A DNA stretch of 6,626 nt from Chitinophaga pinensis (GTDB taxonomy: Bacteria > Planctomycetota > Phycisphaerae > Phycisphaerales > SM1A02). Shown here one piece after another: positions 6,169 to 6,626 of this stretch. The first letter of the stretch is position 1. The number at the start of each line of letters is the position of its first letter. A program made the translations under genes and the position numbers. The stretch spans positions 1 to 6,626 of the forward strand of contig CALQCP020000133.1 of NCBI GenBank assembly GCA_943329105.2, written 5' to 3'. The notes beneath the pieces were generated by a model that worked only from the letters and a program-made list of their open reading frames with translations, did no database searches and was not told the origin of the DNA.

Positions 6169-6185
6169 GCGGTTATTTGTTGGCA
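6169..6185 (+). promoter_or_regulatory. Conserved 17-nt upstream block, possible promoter element or operator (copy 2)
   Basis: GCGGTTATTTGTTGGCA differs from the first copy at one base. It ends 65 nt before ATG 6251, exactly as in copy 1. A second short match, GGCTAA followed by (A/G)TTT, sits 14 nt downstream of the block in both copies. Confidence 0.4.
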
Positions 6186-6238
6186 CATTGAAAGTTAAGG
6201 GCTAAGTTTGCACCCGTAACTAAATTTCCACATTTCCC

Positions 6239-6242
6239 GGAG
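6239..6242 (+). promoter_or_regulatory. Ribosome-binding site of the third exported-protein gene
   Basis: GGAG lies 8 nt before ATG 6251, the same as in front of ATG 4457. Confidence 0.72.
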
Positions 6243-6250
6243 AAACAGAG

Positions 6251-6626
6251 ATGACAGACATGACTCGCACGAACGTGGGCGCCAGTGCATCAAGATCCCG
6301 CCTTTCCAAGCACTTCCTTGCTGCAGCTGTCGCTGCGGGTTCGGTATCGCTCCTTGCCGCGCACAGCGCGTCTGCTGACATCATCTACAGCGGCGTCATC
6401 AACTTCGCTTGCGCCGTCGACATCGACGGTTGTTACATCAATGTTCAAACAGGCGTGCTCAGTAACGGACCAGGCACCGGCGTTCCGGGATGGGACGTGA
6501 ATCCCTACTCGACCGCCGGCGGCATGAACTTCTTCAACTCGACCGGCGGCGGACAGATTCGCTACCCGGGAGTAACCACTGGCGCAGCCGGCAATGTGGC
6601 GCTCAATACACCAGTTACATCTGCTA
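6251..6626 (+). CDS. Exported protein, N-terminal part, paralogue of the preceding gene (3' end outside the window)
   Basis: The frame is open from ATG 6251 to the window end (125 codons plus one base) without a stop. The start MTDMTRTNVGASASRSRLSK aligns residue by residue with the start of the preceding protein. It continues HFLAAAVAAGSV into a hydrophobic signal-peptide core, with a probable cut after SASA before DIIYSG. The following region also matches the preceding protein: D-I-D-G-C-Y-I-N-V against N-I-D-G-Q-Y-I-N-V, and GWDVNPYS against GWDLNPYG. It is therefore a second copy of the same N-terminal beta-rich domain. PPC-like repeats and a dockerin-like tail are expected beyond the window but not seen. 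Two Cys residues in the early domain (FACAVDIDGCY) are absent from the paralogue and may form a disulphide. Confidence 0.85.
   Translation, partial: MTDMTRTNVGASASRSRLSKHFLAAAVAAGSVSLLAAHSASADIIYSGVINFACAVDIDGCYINVQTGVLSNGPGTGVPGWDVNPYSTAGGMNFFNSTGGGQIRYPGVTTGAAGNVALNTPVTSA

Larger units (their letters stand above)
6074..6250. repeat. 177-bp intergenic repeat, copy 2
   Basis: This is the partner of 4280-4456, offset by exactly 1794 bp with no gap in the alignment. It has the same order of elements: inverted repeat after the stop (CCTGCCGG at 6078-6085 against CCGG and CAGG at 6089-6098, with a small bulge), identical 15-nt block at 6097-6111, terminator hairpin, 17-nt block at 6169-6185, and GGAG 8 nt before the start codon. 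Confidence 0.85.

Noticed and set aside
4280..6250. The two 177-bp gaps as parts of an insertion sequence or CRISPR array
   Set aside because: There is no transposase, no target-site duplication and no short regular repeat-spacer pattern; gene-cluster duplication explains the match.
6285..6500. Plus-strand open frame of 71 codons near the right edge
   Set aside because: The real frame here starts at 6251 and matches the paralogue upstream; this one is an out-of-frame shadow.

Overview
The window looks like chromosomal DNA from a planctomycete, most likely of the Phycisphaerae type. The sequence is GC-rich. It encodes an exported sulfatase and three exported Cys/Asp/Thr-rich proteins. The two complete exported proteins end in a two-repeat, dockerin-like tail (D-x-N-x-D-G-x-V-x-x-A-D-L, then GAWG and a terminal Cys-Pro). 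That combination is typical of this lineage. The taxonomic call is inference from gene content, since no marker gene is present.

Layout. Positions 2-154 (+) hold the last 50 codons of a probable sulfotransferase. Converging on it, with 35 bp between the stops, is a type I sulfatase on the minus strand (190-1668). Its active site has two unusual residues: Cys replaces Pro in the C-x-P-S-R maturation motif, and Gln replaces His in G-K-W-H. About 300 bp of non-coding DNA (1681-1984) separates the sulfatase from a divergent run of three plus-strand genes for exported proteins: 1985-4279 (764 aa, complete), 4457-6073 (538 aa, complete) and 6251 to the window end (partial, not closed by a stop).

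How the exported genes relate. The two complete genes share an architecture: signal peptide, an N-terminal beta-rich domain, several tandem ~120-150 aa repeats that resemble bacterial pre-peptidase C-terminal (PPC)-like beta-sandwiches, and the dockerin-like tail. The gaps between the three genes are both exactly 177 bp, align without a gap, and match at about 71% by hand count. Each gap carries a short GC-rich inverted repeat after the stop, a strong terminator-type hairpin, a conserved 17-nt block and an identically spaced GGAG ribosome-binding site. Genes two and three also share their signal peptides and the start of their N-terminal domains. The repeating unit is therefore tail + terminator + upstream region + signal peptide (period 1794 bp), with more divergent central regions between copies.

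Function. The dockerin-like genes probably encode cell-surface or secreted proteins that are sorted, anchored or assembled through the C-terminal tail. No catalytic motif was found in them. The sulfatase and sulfotransferase point to handling of sulfated molecules, but the two are convergent, not an operon, so a shared pathway is only a suggestion. No RNA genes, CRISPR arrays, insertion sequences or phage genes were seen.
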